Counted from the first letter of the stretch, positions 12,965 through 23,797 are shown. The stretch is 64,000 bases of DNA from Collybiopsis luxurians FD-317 M1 (GCA_000827265.1 KN834762.1:188939-252938), one strand, 5' to 3'. Notes: generated by a model not told the origin, from the sequence alone. Numbers and translations are program-made.

Positions 12965-13299
12965 TGGTGCTAGTAATTTGTGTGTGTAGGTGTGGAAAAT
13001 CGAGGAATTCGAGTTCTCGCTGTAGAACGATGGCTGTCATTGGTGGCTTTTATATCTCCCAACTCAATACTTAGTCGGTACTAAGTGAGGACTACAGAGT
13101 TCATGTCACCTTTTCTCGTTTTGGTTTTAGCAGTTCCTGGATCTGGCTATTGGTATTCCCCGAGAAAGAATAACTATAGGATGAAATAAATTGACGTACC
13201 CCCGCATATTTGTAACTGAAACTCTGAGAATAAGTACATATCATATTTTCTTTATTTTCTGTCAATTGCGTTCCCTTTAAGTAGGTATTTCATGCCGCA
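12965..13299. promoter_or_regulatory. Upstream region of the small secreted protein gene
   Basis: This region should contain the promoter of the secreted protein gene on the minus strand. No TATA box is convincing. The duplicated uridine phosphorylase flank starts at about 13300. Confidence 0.4.
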
Positions 13300-13745
13300 T
13301 TGGCGTATAAAAATAATGACGACTTTGTCGGGTATGCGGAAGTCCCAATACGCCACATAGAACACTCGGGAGTCTATCGGGCGTTTGAGAAGATATGCGG
13401 GATCAAGCCTCTCCATTGAAGTAACCACAGCCGTAGCTCGAGTTTCCCAACTTCGCCAGTATTGGCCGAAAATAATGTGCGGATATATCATTCTATGTGG
13501 ACTGGTATCCCAGACACCGTGTTTGCGTTCTGCAAAGTATGTAGTCGGATTAATCTACGGAGTTCACCCAAGGGCACTGCCAACTGCCAACTTACTCATC
13601 TCACCGCCCTACTTCAAAACGGCCAAACGCTACCGCTCTCTGGGTGAAGACCCTGTTAAAGGTCTGAGCAGACACGTACATTTTCGAATCGTACGTCACC
13701 GTCCTCAGAGCTTCCGCGAACTGCGCACGTTAGTGAAGTCACAGT
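13300..13745 (-). pseudogene. Decayed partial copy of the uridine phosphorylase 3' end and flank
   Basis: This stretch matches about 15762-16380, the 3' end and downstream flank of the intact uridine phosphorylase gene, in the same orientation. Shared runs include TGTCGGG at the left, CTCGAGTTTCCCAACTTCGC, ATTGGCCGAAAATAATG, ATTCTATGTGGACT, and the terminal-exon segment. The last exon (13652-13614) keeps the same 39-nt length and reads HPESGSVWPF-stop against HPESGSVWAF-stop in the intact gene. A piece of exon 10 (DSKMYVSA) is joined almost directly to it. The rest of exon 10, exon 11 and all earlier exons are missing, so it cannot make the enzyme. The F-box gene lies between this copy and the intact gene. 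Confidence 0.75.
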
Positions 13746-13836
13746 TCTGCCCTGATACTCTTCAACAGAAACAAGCGAGTTGATTTAAATTTTCGTCGGG
13801 TACATATGAACAGCAATTTGAAGATGTCCTAGAACT

Positions 13837-15341
13837 TCAAATCACAATGTGGCCATTCCACCCATCACGTCTATCATCCTTAAGCGTCCCAACGACATCC
13901 CGACTACCACCTTGTACAGTAAACCATCCATTAGCCGTCCAATACCCAGAGCGACAATCAGAAGCTTGCTCGTGAATAAAAAAAGCTTCTATCGATAAGA
14001 TTGATTGCGCAATACGGTTTGCATACCAGAGCATCCCTGCTTCTGCAGTGATCCCGGGAGCCACCTTCGTCCTCCCTCCGGCGGGATTGGGCACTGCAGA
14101 GCGAAGCTCCATCCATGGTTTCTGTTCCCCAAAGTGAAGGCGGTTGAATGCAAGTCGCAAGCCCAGAGTTCGAAGCGATGGCAATTTTCGAAGTAGCGAA
14201 ATGAGTTCATCCTGCATCAACAAGTCATTTTCGTTTGGAAACGGATGTGTACTGAAAAACTCACGATATGATATGAATGTTTTGTTTTAAATTCGAGGGT
14301 TAAGACCAAAAGCTTTGGTAAAGAAGAACCGATGATGGAAAATAACTGAGGCAACAAGCTCTCTACTAACACCACGCTCAATCCAGATACATACCAGTCT
14401 TCGGAGTTCGGAGTGAGAGTGTCCCGACTGATAACTAGTTTGACAATGTTGAAGTTATCAATTAAGCCTCGTTGTTGTTGCAGGATCTTTGAAAAGTGGG
14501 CGAGAAAAGGAAAGGCAAGTATATCGCGTGAGTGATCAAGCTTCGTTTGGTCGATGAACGTGATCTTTCGTAACATCGGGTGAGCGAGGGTGAACTCGTG
14601 AAGCCAGCATAAGGTGGGAGGGTATAGGTACAAGAACAAGTCGATTTCACGAAACCCAGGAAACCTTTGTACACCGAATTCTTCTCGGAATAGATGAGAT
14701 TGTACGATAGTGAGCTTTGCGACCTGCAAGCCCCGAGACAGATGTGGTTCCAACATCCTGCTAGTGAGATAACTGATCTGGATGCGGTGAAGTATGACCT
14801 TGTTCAGTTTGAGCGTGCTACCCTTTGGTAGGTGACTGGTAGATTCTATAAACACAGTCTTGATGTTTGCCTGGTCGTGGAGATCATTCATCAGCGCATC
14901 GTCAATGTCGATACGATAGAGATGAACCCAAGCGAGGCGATTCAGATGAGGAAGTAGCTGGCGTAGAAGGCTAGCCCCTTCCAAATTATGAATCCCGCGG
15001 AAATGTAATGCTCTGGAAGATGCAGATCAGCTCTGAAACAATGATGGGTTGGATGATGAGTGCCTTATAGAGCTGGCAAACGCTACGTTAGCTGAACATT
15101 GGTCCCTGAAACTTCTCATCCCTTTCAATAACCTTATTCGCACATACGCGAAAAGAAACGACAAGGAAATTCTACGCAGCCGGCGACATGTTAAGGAGAG
15201 TGAACGAATCTCCTCTGTGGCCAACGCAAAAGGTATTTCTGGGAGCTCACGCTCTATTCCATGAGAGTTATCTGCGAGAAACTCGGCGATGTTGTGGAGA
15301 AGTTCTTCCGGCAGCTTTAACAAGAACATGTTCACCAGCAT
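13837..15341 (-). CDS. F-box protein with LRR-like C-terminal part
   Basis: Exons 15341-15064, 15012-14265 and 14211-13837 give 466 residues. The N-terminal F-box reads FLLKLPEELLHNIAEFLAD and, after an insertion, SLSLTCRRLRRISLSFLF, the pattern of agaricomycete F-box proteins. F-box proteins bind Skp1 and bring substrates to SCF ubiquitin ligases. The remainder has irregular leucine-rich strand-helix units typical of the substrate-reading half. Intron 1 (15063-15013) fits the required phase only with a GC donor (AAG then GCACTC), joining ASSIR to ALHFRGIHN. A GT donor in the right phase would have to delete well-formed sequence. The gene sits between the intact and decayed uridine phosphorylase 3' ends. 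Confidence 0.78.
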
Positions 15342-16043
15342 GTAAACTGGCTTTCAGTAGATATTAGACGCGCTTCGGGTCATGTCACTCAAAATAGATT
15401 TGGCGCGTCCGCGTCGCCCCTTTGTTATGTCAAACGCTGTTGCATCTTATATATTACTACTAAATACTCAAGCTCAAGTCTGAGGGGAAGTGAGAAGGTT
15501 TAGATTGTTGCTCTCTGGAAAGAACTAGAATGCAGAAGCGGAGAAATATATGCATTTTTTGGAGAAACCAAGGGAGTGGCTTCAGTTGGAAATGCTACCT
15601 AGGTCGTTGCTCTCTTTTGTGGTGGAAGGTCTGGATTGGGAAGTTGCTGGGCCTTGAGTTTGAGCAGAGAGAGGGAGGAATACAAGAAAAGGTGAAGATT
15701 GGGGAGAAGAAGTTACTGGGATTTGAGTGCCCTCTACCGAGTTATTCTACGTACCACCATATTGGTGTATAACATAATGACGACCTTGTCGGGGATTCGG
15801 GACTCGATCGGACGTTTGAGGAAGATATGTAGACTCAAGCCGCTCCATTGAAATAACCACAGCCATAACTCGAGTTTCCCAACTTCGCCAGGATTGGCCG
15901 AAAATAATGGTCTTTTCTCTACGAATACATTATTCTATGTGGACTAGCATCCCAGACACCCGCGTCCGCGTTCTGCAAAGGATGAGTCAAATGATCCTAC
16001 AAAGGTCAACTTCTGCCGACCTCTATTTATCCATTACCCTACT
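15342..16043. other. Intergenic region with the right-hand copy of the duplicated flank
   Basis: The part next to the F-box start (15342 to about 15560) should hold its promoter. From about 15762 the sequence is the intact gene's downstream flank, duplicated at 13300-13600. In both copies the minus strand keeps an open stretch (FGQ.WRSWETR..AVV.SMERL). I cannot say whether that is an undetected coding exon or only shared ancestry. Confidence 0.55.
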
Positions 16044-16380
16044 TCAAAATGCCCAAACGCTCCCACTCTCTGGATGAAGACGCTGCGAAAGGAAAAGAAC
16101 ATTTATCAAGGAGCATTGTACTCGCATCGACGCGCAACTTACTTCAGCTGGGATATCATACGCTATCAATGCCTCCAAGACACCCTATTAGTATGACCGT
16201 ATAAGTTAGCGGGACTGAATTCGGGCGCCGGGGGGAAACCGACTTACCTTACCACCCCATTCCTCGATCGCTTGGACTTTCTCAGGTGTGATAAAATCTC
16301 GATTCGCAGACGTCCGTGCCGCAAAGACCATCTGAGCAGCAGACACGTACATTTTCGAGTCGGCCATGGTTACTTGGGCT
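15762..16380. repeat. Direct repeat arm, intact copy (partner 13300-13745)
   Basis: This is the source-like arm of the duplication described at 13300-13745. It includes the 3' flank and the last three exons of uridine phosphorylase. The arms are about 2.5 kb apart, in direct orientation, and visibly diverged by substitutions and indels. Confidence 0.75.
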
Positions 16381-17707
16381 GAACCAGAGCTCCTTCCGAA
16401 ATCCGGAATAACAGGGTGGACAGGACCGGTTGTCAAGGGTGCCGGAAAAGATTCGGTACGGCTAGTGTTAGCACCAGGTGAAGATTTTATTCGACTGTTC
16501 CAACATTTAGCGAGGTGGTAGAGGTGGTGGGTTTCCATCTATAGACGAGAGAAGTTAGCAAATGCGCAGACTAGATTCGAGTGCTTACTTCAAGAGTAGC
16601 TAAATCATCTACTCGTTGCAAGAGATCATCCACTAGATGAGTGTTATGGTCGGGAAAAGACGTTAGCCTTCCTTGGGAGGAGTAGAAGCTTTACAATGAC
16701 ATTCAATATCGTGTCTGAAATTGTCAAAAGTTACATACCTATCCGCGCTCGCATTAACTTTGTCGCCCACAATTGGCGTCTGATCTTCCGATGGACGCGC
16801 GCCTTCAAGTGCTTTGACAACCTTTCGGAGAGTGATACAATTAGTGGGGATTATTCTAAATCCCAAACACGTACAATCTGGTGTAGTACCGGATCATCCA
16901 ACACCTACAGCCGTTTTAGAACTTATGGGGTTCTTGTCTCTCCAAAGCTTCGAGCTCACTGGTTTACTGATAAAATAAGCTTTCTCATCCTGTTGTCGGT
17001 CTTCGGTTTCTCCATAGTCAAAATCCAAGTTCCGGGTGATAGCAACGCAGGCCTTTGGTACAACCACGGTGCCAACGGGTGCAGCGGTATGATTGAGGGA
17101 GCCACAGGAGCCTAAACTGTAACATGTCTATCAAACTGTAGTGGAAATATGAACATGAAGCAAACCGGATGACAACTAGATCGCCTGAGAGACTTTCTCT
17201 GGTCTCTCGAACAAAAAAATCCATGTTTGGAAAGCCCATGCCGATGGAAACGATGGAAACTGGGACTCCTGGATGAAAAAAATGCGTATAAGCAACTACC
17301 AAGACGATTGAGCTAAACGAGCTTATTCAAACCTTTGTATCTCCTAGACCGGGGATATGCTTCTGAGCAAGCCATTACGAAAATTGCCTTCCCTCCGACT
17401 TACCCTGTAATCGTGATGAATCCTCGCTCGCTTTCTAGTCTAAATTTCTTGGGTTCTGCATCTAGATGGCTTGAAATTGTAAGCGCCCTCGAAGGTGAGC
17501 CAACAGTAACCTGAAATTATGTCAAGAACAGTGAAAGAGACCGATATCATTGTCGACTTGCAATGCGATTGGCGATCTCTCCAGGTCTAAGTCCTAAGTG
17601 ATAAACACGATTATCTGCTGTCCGAGGGAAGTCTAGTAAAGTTTTGAGTATACAATGTAGAGTTGAGGCTAAAGCCACGCACTTGCATCTGTGATTAAAT
17701 CTTTCAT
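16044..17707 (-). CDS. Uridine phosphorylase (nucleoside phosphorylase family)
   Basis: Twelve exons give 352 residues: 17707-17683, 17632-17562, 17510-17404, 17343-17333, 17268-17166, 17116-16960, 16904-16875, 16821-16739, 16688-16589, 16538-16248, 16184-16143, 16082-16044. The enzyme splits uridine with phosphate into uracil and ribose-1-phosphate in pyrimidine salvage. Seen motifs: FPRTADNRVYHLGLRPGEIA, VTVGSPSRA, VPVSIVSIGMGFPNMDFF, VIRLGSCGSL (phosphate-site loop), NASADSFYSSQGR, LEMETHHLYHLA (the Glu contacting ribose) and FAARTSANRDFIT. Exon 4 is only 11 nt (RYK codons). Intron 2 (17561-17511) starts GCAAGT: a GC donor is the only join giving ANRIVTVGSP. The start is fixed because MKDLITDA joins NFPRTADN in phase. 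The gene is divergent from the ICL/PEP-mutase gene. Confidence 0.92.
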
Positions 17708-18091
17708 CGAGAAGGTGATGGCACAGAACCAGAAAAGAGTTTTGGCTCTGACCGGCCCGAACGGACGAAACGCGGTCGCGAACGCGACGCGCTATATGAA
17801 TCTGGATGATTAACCGAAAGCTTGCGCATTTAACCTAAAGTAAATCATTGCTTGTCCCAAGTCTCCGCGAGCCCGTTCAGCTTACAGCTTTTGCCGTGCA
17901 ACCGAACGCACTGTTGGTACCTCAGAACCATCTATTGGCATTATTAAGATCATTGACTCGGGCTCTCCCCGTCCACGGACTCATGAGATTCGCTGACAAG
18001 AACTCAGAGCTCGTCCGAGTTTTTAAAGACTCCCTACTCGCGAAATCATCGTCATCTACAACCTCACAAACCCAAAAACCTTCCCCTCGCA
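17708..18091. promoter_or_regulatory. Shared divergent promoter, uridine phosphorylase and ICL/PEPM gene
   Basis: Both genes must be driven from these 384 bp. A GC-rich block at 17748-17790 contains an inverted repeat GTCGCG-AA-CGCGAC (17775-17788), 68-81 bp upstream of the uridine phosphorylase start, followed by TATATGAA. It could be a dimeric regulator site; that is inference. Confidence 0.45.
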
Positions 18092-18868
18092 ATGTCTTCT
18101 CCTCAGAACGAAATCGCCAAAAAGTTCCAGGCATTGCACAATCCTAGTGACACCCTCATCATTTGCAATGCCCATGACGGGGGCAGCGCCAAAATTGTCG
18201 CTCAGCATCCCCGCGCTAAAGCCATCGCTTCCGGGTCTTATGCAGTCGCTGCCGTCCAAGGTCTAGCCGATGACGAACTCTCCCTTGAGCAGAACATTCA
18301 CGGCGTAAAACCTATAATCGCCGCCGCTGTCGCCGCCGGTAAACCTGTCTCTATCGACATCCGCGATGGATATGGAGACAGATTGGAGGAGATCATGACC
18401 GCCATTATCAAACTCGGCGCTGTGGGTTGCAATCTCGAGGATTTTAACAACGAGACCAAGTCCTTCTATACCGAAGAAGAGGCTGCCGCACGCGTCAAGC
18501 GAGCCATGAAAGTCGCTTCCGATCTCGGCGTCCCCAATTTTTGCGTTAACGCGCGTACGGACGTGCTTTTCTTACCCGACGCTACCATAGACGACGCTGT
18601 AAAACGAGGCAAGGCGTACCTCGCTGCGGGAGCCACCACCGTCTTTGTTTGGGGTGGACCTGGCGGACGCGGTTTACGTGACCACGAGATTAAGACGCTT
18701 GTGGCGGAACTAGATGGAATGGTCAACGTTATTCATCTTCCCCGACCCGGTAAACTTTCTCTTAGCGAGATTCGATCGCTTGGCGTTGCTCGTACCAGTA
18801 TGGGGCATATGCCTTATGTTGCAGCGTTGACTGCATTTGAGCAATTAGCCGATACCATCCCCGCTTAG
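18092..18868 (+). CDS. ICL/PEP phosphonomutase superfamily enzyme
   Basis: A single unspliced frame gives 258 residues, the usual length of fungal PEP-mutase-like lyases. Seen: LIICNAHDGGSAKIV at the N-terminus, SIDIRDGYGD (Mg-binding Asp), GCNLED, FCVNARTD and VFVWGGPGG, all in the positions of the TIM-barrel family. The KKCGH signature of true isocitrate lyase is absent, so this belongs to the oxaloacetase, methylisocitrate-lyase-like or PEP-mutase-like side of the family. Members cleave or rearrange C-C or C-P bonds next to carboxylates; the substrate here cannot be read from sequence. No targeting peptide is visible. The absence of introns is unusual for this window, where nearly every gene is spliced. 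It is divergent from uridine phosphorylase. Confidence 0.85.
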   Translation: MSSPQNEIAKKFQALHNPSDTLIICNAHDGGSAKIVAQHPRAKAIASGSYAVAAVQGLADDELSLEQNIHGVKPIIAAAVAAGKPVSIDIRDGYGDRLEEIMTAIIKLGAVGCNLEDFNNETKSFYTEEEAAARVKRAMKVASDLGVPNFCVNARTDVLFLPDATIDDAVKRGKAYLAAGATTVFVWGGPGGRGLRDHEIKTLVAELDGMVNVIHLPRPGKLSLSEIRSLGVARTSMGHMPYVAALTAFEQLADTIPA

Positions 18869-19159
18869 ATCAAGGTGAGTCGTTGGTCTTCAAAAGATAG
18901 CTAAGCTCATGCTCTTATCGTTATATTAGCTGTACTGAAGCATCCTGTGTCGATTCTCATAAGTATACTCAAATCCTTTGTTTTATCTTTCAATACACCA
19001 ATGTTAGCTCACGAGCACTCTTGAAATAGCTCGGAGACCTAATCCATTGCAGTATGTACTTTAAGTATGCAAAATGAAAATATGTCCTGTAGTTACGTAT
19101 AATATACACCAAACAATCCCCTACTCCTTGTTTAGTAAATGAAGCGTCCAAAACCCACG

Positions 19160-19327
19160 AAATAAAAGAGAGAAAGAAGAGAGAAAGAGAAAGGACGAAG
19201 AGAAAACAAAGAGAGAAAGCAAGAAAGAAAACGAAAGGGAAGTAAATGGAGAAAGACGAAAATGGAAGGAAGGAAGTGAAACGAAAAGTTAAAAAACAAT
19301 AGGAAGTAAAAGGAAAGAGAAAATTGA
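19160..19327 (+). repeat. Polypurine (A/G) tract
   Basis: About 165 bp are nearly free of pyrimidines on the plus strand, made of GAAA, GAGA and AAGG mixtures. Such tracts can form triplex DNA. It lies in the 3' flank of the ICL/PEPM gene. Confidence 0.8.
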
Positions 19328-20161
19328 GCCGAACCGTCCGCCTTTCTCCAACTTGGGAGGATGAAGGCTACGAGCAGTGGGAACGGAGTCCGGATCACTG
19401 ACCAATTATATACACAAAACATTTATTAACCCATACGCCCTTTTCTTCCTGCATACATCTTACCGACGGATGGAGGGTCTAATTGTCGAGCCGTACAATC
19501 CGTGCGTGTAACTTGTGAAGGCGCCGTATCAGCCTACCTCACTGCAGAAGACTATATATCCTCTGCGGTCAATCTCCGTCCCCGAGCTATTTTCGAGGGC
19601 ACCGGAAGTTAAATGAGGGGGTATGATAAGTCCGCTTTGAAGGCTGAGAGTCTGCGAAAAGAAATGTCCATAGTTTCACTATATTGTTCTTTCGTGTCAC
19701 TCGATAAGCCGTATCTATAATGCATAAGTGTCGCTCAATGTACTCAAAGTCGATTAATTTTCAACGCTCGACTGAAATCCGCGGGATCAAAAGGAGGATA
19801 TGAGGATGGAGCAGGTATATGGTGCCTTGGGTTTGTAGAGCCCAGCAGTGGATTCCGCAAGCATGTTGGCGGAGGTAGAGTTGTTCTTAGAAGACACCGG
19901 AATGACTAGGGGGAAAGTAGTAGCGAATAGCCTTGACCTGTGGGTAGGCTTCGAATCTCTTTGGTCTACAGCCGTAGCGGTTGTTTTCCTCGATACGAAG
20001 GACGGAAGATGTGAAAGAGACAAAAGTCTGCCCACAGCCTTCATCGCTGAAAATGCAAGGAACTGGATGAACAAACCGTCTGGTAAGCTGTAATTTTGTA
20101 CCGCATACCTTGTTAGCTGGAAATAGATTGGTTATGTCGCCGGGGGGATTGCGTGGTCTGG

Positions 20162-20317
20162 TGTAGTTGGGCTGTAAGCCTGTAGTCCATTGTACCTCAT
20201 AGTTGGGTGTAGTTGGGTTCGGCTGTTGGGTTGTGGTTAGGTTTGGCTGTTGGGTTGTGGTTGGGTTGGGTTGTGGTTGGGTTGGGGTGTTGGGATACAG
20301 TTGGGTTGAGGTGTAGT
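20162..20317 (+). repeat. G/T-rich minisatellite
   Basis: The sequence is built from variants of GTTGGGTTG and TGTGGTTGGGT, repeated with small changes over about 155 bp. Four or more GGG runs fall within 40 bases near 20260-20300. It ends about 110 bp before the Bem46 start codon. Confidence 0.8.
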
Positions 20318-20428
20318 ACGGGGGTAAGGAAGGAAAGACATTTCGGTAATGTGGCGGTGCGATACACATTTGAATCACATGATCCATCCTTAGTCTGACC
20401 TCAGTGTAACCGTTAACGGCCAATCACT

Positions 20429-22151
20429 ATGTCCTCATTCTTTCCCTCATTATCCACTGTAGAAACAGTAGCCAAAGGCGCATTCGCAACGGCCGCAGGC
20501 TTGGGCACAGTGTCAGCGGGCTTGTTATATTATGGCCAAAACTATTTGATATATCCTTCAGCGTACATGAAGATCGGAGACGACGATGGAATTCCTGTAA
20601 CACCCGCTGAATACGGCCTTCATCATGAACTCGTGGATCTTAAGACCAAGGACGGAGAAACTCTGAAATGTTATCTGCTTCTGCAGAAGAAGGAACTCCC
20701 AAAGGTAAACTTTCAGAACCGTCCATAAAGGTCTTATTAAATTCGCCAATTATAGGCTACGAAATTCAGCTCTCTGCCCACAGTTCCTATCAGTGCGATA
20801 GAAGGCGCCACAGAGCATGGGTACGCGAATATGTCTGATGAACAAGTGCGTGAAACTTTGATAGTACACTGCGCCACCTTTGCTTACGTTCTCTGCAGCT
20901 AGTATCTCACAGACCTACAGTTATTATGTTCCACGGAAACGGGGGCAACGCGGGCCATAGGTACTTTTATAATTGCTATGTGGACTTCGATTTATGAGTT
21001 ACAGGATTCCCCTCGGTATGATGTTCCAGCAAGTCATGCGTTGTAATGTCCTGGGGGTCGAATACCGTGGATATGGAGGATCTACTGGGGGACCATCGGA
21101 ATCTGGGTTCGCTATTGATGCTGTAACTGCATTGGAATTTGTGAGAGGTGACAGTAGACTCAGGAATACACCCATTGTACGTCTCGACCTAGTCACATTT
21201 CCACAGTGATGCTCACTGCCGACACACAGATTCTTTATGGACAAAGCATAGGTGGCGCAGTGTCGATTGATTTAACGAGCCGCTTCCCTGGGGAAGTGCG
21301 TACACAAGTCGCAATTTCTTCTACTCCTCACTCATCTTATGCAGATTGCAGGTTTAATCCTCGAGAATACCTTTTTGTCCTTACGTCTTCTCATTCCACA
21401 CGTACTACCTTTACTTGGTCCATTCAAATGGCTCTGTCATCAGAAATGGGAGAGCGCTGGTAAAGTTGTTGGCGTTCCAAATGTGATTTCGGAGAACCGG
21501 GTTGAGGATCGACTGGCAGGCTTGGTTAAAGAAAAGGAAGCTTCATCTGAAGAAAGAGCTGCATTCAAGGAACGATTGGAAAAAGCGAATGAGGTTTTGG
21601 ATAGTGCAGCGAAAGAAGTCATCGAAGGTGGTGGTTCTATCGCAAGAGTTGGTAAAGGTCTAGGCAAAGAATTCAAAGGTATTCCGAGGGAATTGAACGT
21701 ACTACTTTTGAGTGGTCAGTCCGATACATTGGTAAGTAGGTGCTCTGTCACTTTCGTCTTGGCTAACGCATATTCGTTGACAGGTCCCTCCTAAACACAT
21801 GAAACTCCTTCGACAAGTGTTTGAGGCACGACCGCATACGAGAAGCACACTTGGCCTGTCACCCAAGTCAAAGGATGAGAGCTCGGTAGCAGAGGAACGT
21901 AGTCAATTTATCTTGTTTCCTGCTGGTAATCACAGTAAGTTTGCCATTTCTTCTGGTCGTTCTCGAGGTTAATTTCCTTTGCACCTTTTCTCTTATCGTC
22001 TAAACCATTCCTTCCCTTCCACTCTCTGTTACCAGATAATACCACGGCTCAACATGGATACTGGAATCGAGTAGGTGACTTCGTTGCCGAGGTTGGGAAG
22101 GAATGGTGGCAGCAGACGCGAACTACAGAGACTCCGTCAGGCTACCGGTGA
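20429..22151 (+). CDS. bem46: Bem46-type alpha/beta hydrolase
   Basis: Eight exons (20429-20704, 20756-20845, 20899-20960, 21005-21176, 21230-21295, 21345-21731, 21784-21934, 22036-22151) give 439 residues. A hydrophobic segment near residues 15-40 suggests a membrane anchor. The hydrolase core has PTVIMFHGNGGNAGHR (oxyanion region), NVLGVEYRGYGGSTGGPSE, the nucleophile elbow LYGQSIGGA with Ser, an acid in GQSDTLVPP and the His in PAGNHNNT. These are the Bem46/ABHD13 signatures. Bem46 proteins sit at the plasma membrane or ER and take part in polarity and hyphal growth in fungi; the substrate is unknown. Between residues about 270 and 330 there is a charged helical insert (KEKEASSEERAAFKERLEKA) between core and acid residue, longer than in typical Bem46 proteins. 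All joins keep phase. Confidence 0.9.
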
Positions 22152-23046
22152 TGTGAGTCTTTTTCAGTATGACTGTCTTTCGTTGAAGGGTGGCGATAGG
22201 ATTGAATAAAATCGCAGCTTCTTCAAATATCACTTAACAAGAGGTACACAGAATCGTTAATCGTATTTCACTGTATTATATAGATATAATTACTTGCAGC
22301 TTGAATTCCGCAACTCAATATCATGATATTGACCTCTGCTCGCTGATTTTGGCGAAATCTTGGAGGGATGCTCGGAAACTCGCATTTATTCACGGACCAA
22401 ACTGGTCACTTTTGAGTACGACTACACCAGACTGCTTTGACGAAGTTACTGCTGGGTGACGTACTGCACAAGGCTGGACGGCTAGCCACGCCATTCGTAT
22501 TACATTATATGACAGGAAGCCCGCTGTACCAAGCATTAATTCTAGCCTCTCTGTTTGAATTTCGTCAATGTTTGAGCAAGACGGGACGGGCCCTGATCAA
22601 TCGACGTGTCATGCTTTGGCCGCATTGTGGTAGGCGTTTTCATGATTGGAGAAATAGAGGGCATGGATAAGTTTCTACTGCCTCTCAACCTCCGAGGAAT
22701 CTTGGAGATCTCGTCTTATATATCAAATAATCTTTTCTTGGTCGCTGAAATTTGAGACTTGCGGTTTCGGAACGACATTTCGTTCAGGGTATTCCTGCCA
22801 CTTTCTCATCCTTTGCGGCCGTACACAAACTAGCATAGAGACCAGACCTGCCTTCCCTGATCGACTGAAGAAGTTTCAATTGGCTTCCGCCCGCTCTTGA
22901 CACTGTTTTCTTGACTATAAAACTTATTGTTTTTTTCTCTTCAGTTGCTTCCCTATCGACCCGTAATCTATTGGCTTTCTTTGAGCCTCGTAAAGGACCT
23001 CTGTAACACTTACGCTCTCTTCTTAATCACATTCCTTTCGGCCACT
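22152..23046. promoter_or_regulatory. Intergenic region upstream of the first secreted paralog
   Basis: The last 120 bp before 23047 are pyrimidine-rich (TTTTTTTCTCTTC near 22931) and include TATAAAAC (about 22916-22923), a likely TATA box about 125 bp before the start. The remainder shows no gene. Confidence 0.45.
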
Positions 23047-23797
23047 ATGCGTTTCAGCACACTCTCCATTCTCGCTACTATCGCGTCTGCAGCCTTTTCT
23101 TTCGCCGCACCACTCTCTTCTGCCACCAAAGCCCTTGAGGCTCGCTGTGCGTGCGAGGATATTCACGACATCCTCACGGATATCACCTTCAACATCAGTC
23201 CCCTTATGTCGGAGCTTAGTAAGTCCCGTCCGCCGCACTTACGTTGGTCTGTGTTGACTAGTCTCTACCAGCTTATCTCACCCCCCACAACTGCACTGCA
23301 AAAGTAGTAAAACCCATTATTATCAGCGTCAACAGCCATCTCACCACTGCCATCGGCCATGTGAAAGGGCTCAAGTCCTCGACTGCCACATCCATCCTGA
23401 CCACTGTCGATGGTGCTCTCATCACAGTTCCCGAGGTCGCCAGTCTCGTCAGCGATTTACTTTCTGTAAGTAATAGTATTGCCTTTCCGTAACCGCTTTT
23501 TTATATTGCATCTAGTTGATCTTCTGCGCACTCGCCTCGATACTAAAGGCTGCTTCTTCTGCCAACATCTCTGCGGTCACAGTGCTCGTTTGCGAGGTGG
23601 TTAAGCTTGTTGCCGTTTTACTTCAGCTCATTTGCAACCTCATTGGCGGATTGACCTTTGCCCTCGTTCCCATTATCAACGAGGTCTGCTTGAGCGTCAT
23701 TGTCGCCGTTAGCCTTACTGCCAAATTCTCTTTCCTCAGTGGTGTTACTTGGCCAGCTGCCGTATCCGTCAGCGATCTCGTCGCGATAGTGCTTTAA
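23047..23797 (+). CDS. Small hydrophobic secreted protein, paralog A
   Basis: Exons 23047-23218, 23272-23465 and 23516-23797 give 215 residues. The signal peptide MRFSTLSILATIASAAFSFA is followed by AAP and then ALEARCAC at the mature start. The body is strongly hydrophobic with helical repeats (LVCEVVKLVAVLLQLICNL) and seven cysteines after the signal. Exons 1 and 2 have exactly the same lengths (172 and 194 nt) as paralog B at 25712, and the proteins align throughout, so the two are a tandem duplication. I recognise no named family. The hydrophobic cysteine-bearing secreted type suggests a wall or surface-active role, but the eight-cysteine hydrophobin pattern is absent. Confidence 0.82.

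Larger units (their letters stand above)
18869..20428. other. Long intergenic region with low-complexity tracts
   Basis: These 1.56 kb hold a polypurine tract (19160-19327), a G-rich minisatellite (20162-20317) and the promoter of the Bem46 gene. Open frames here (19132-19422 and 19787-20423, minus strand) are low complexity or lack gene-like splicing, so I do not call a gene. Confidence 0.5.

Noticed and set aside
19132..19422. A minus-strand protein of 96 residues
   Set aside because: It is the translation of a polypurine tract, made of Phe/Leu/Ser only, with no gene context.
20162..20317. Telomeric repeat
   Set aside because: The units are irregular GTTGGGTTG variants rather than the TTAGGG typical of these fungi, and the repeat lies between two genes.
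19887..20423. A minus-strand protein of 178 residues upstream of Bem46
   Set aside because: Its middle is the translated minisatellite (PTTTQQPN repeats) and no splice sites or domain support it.
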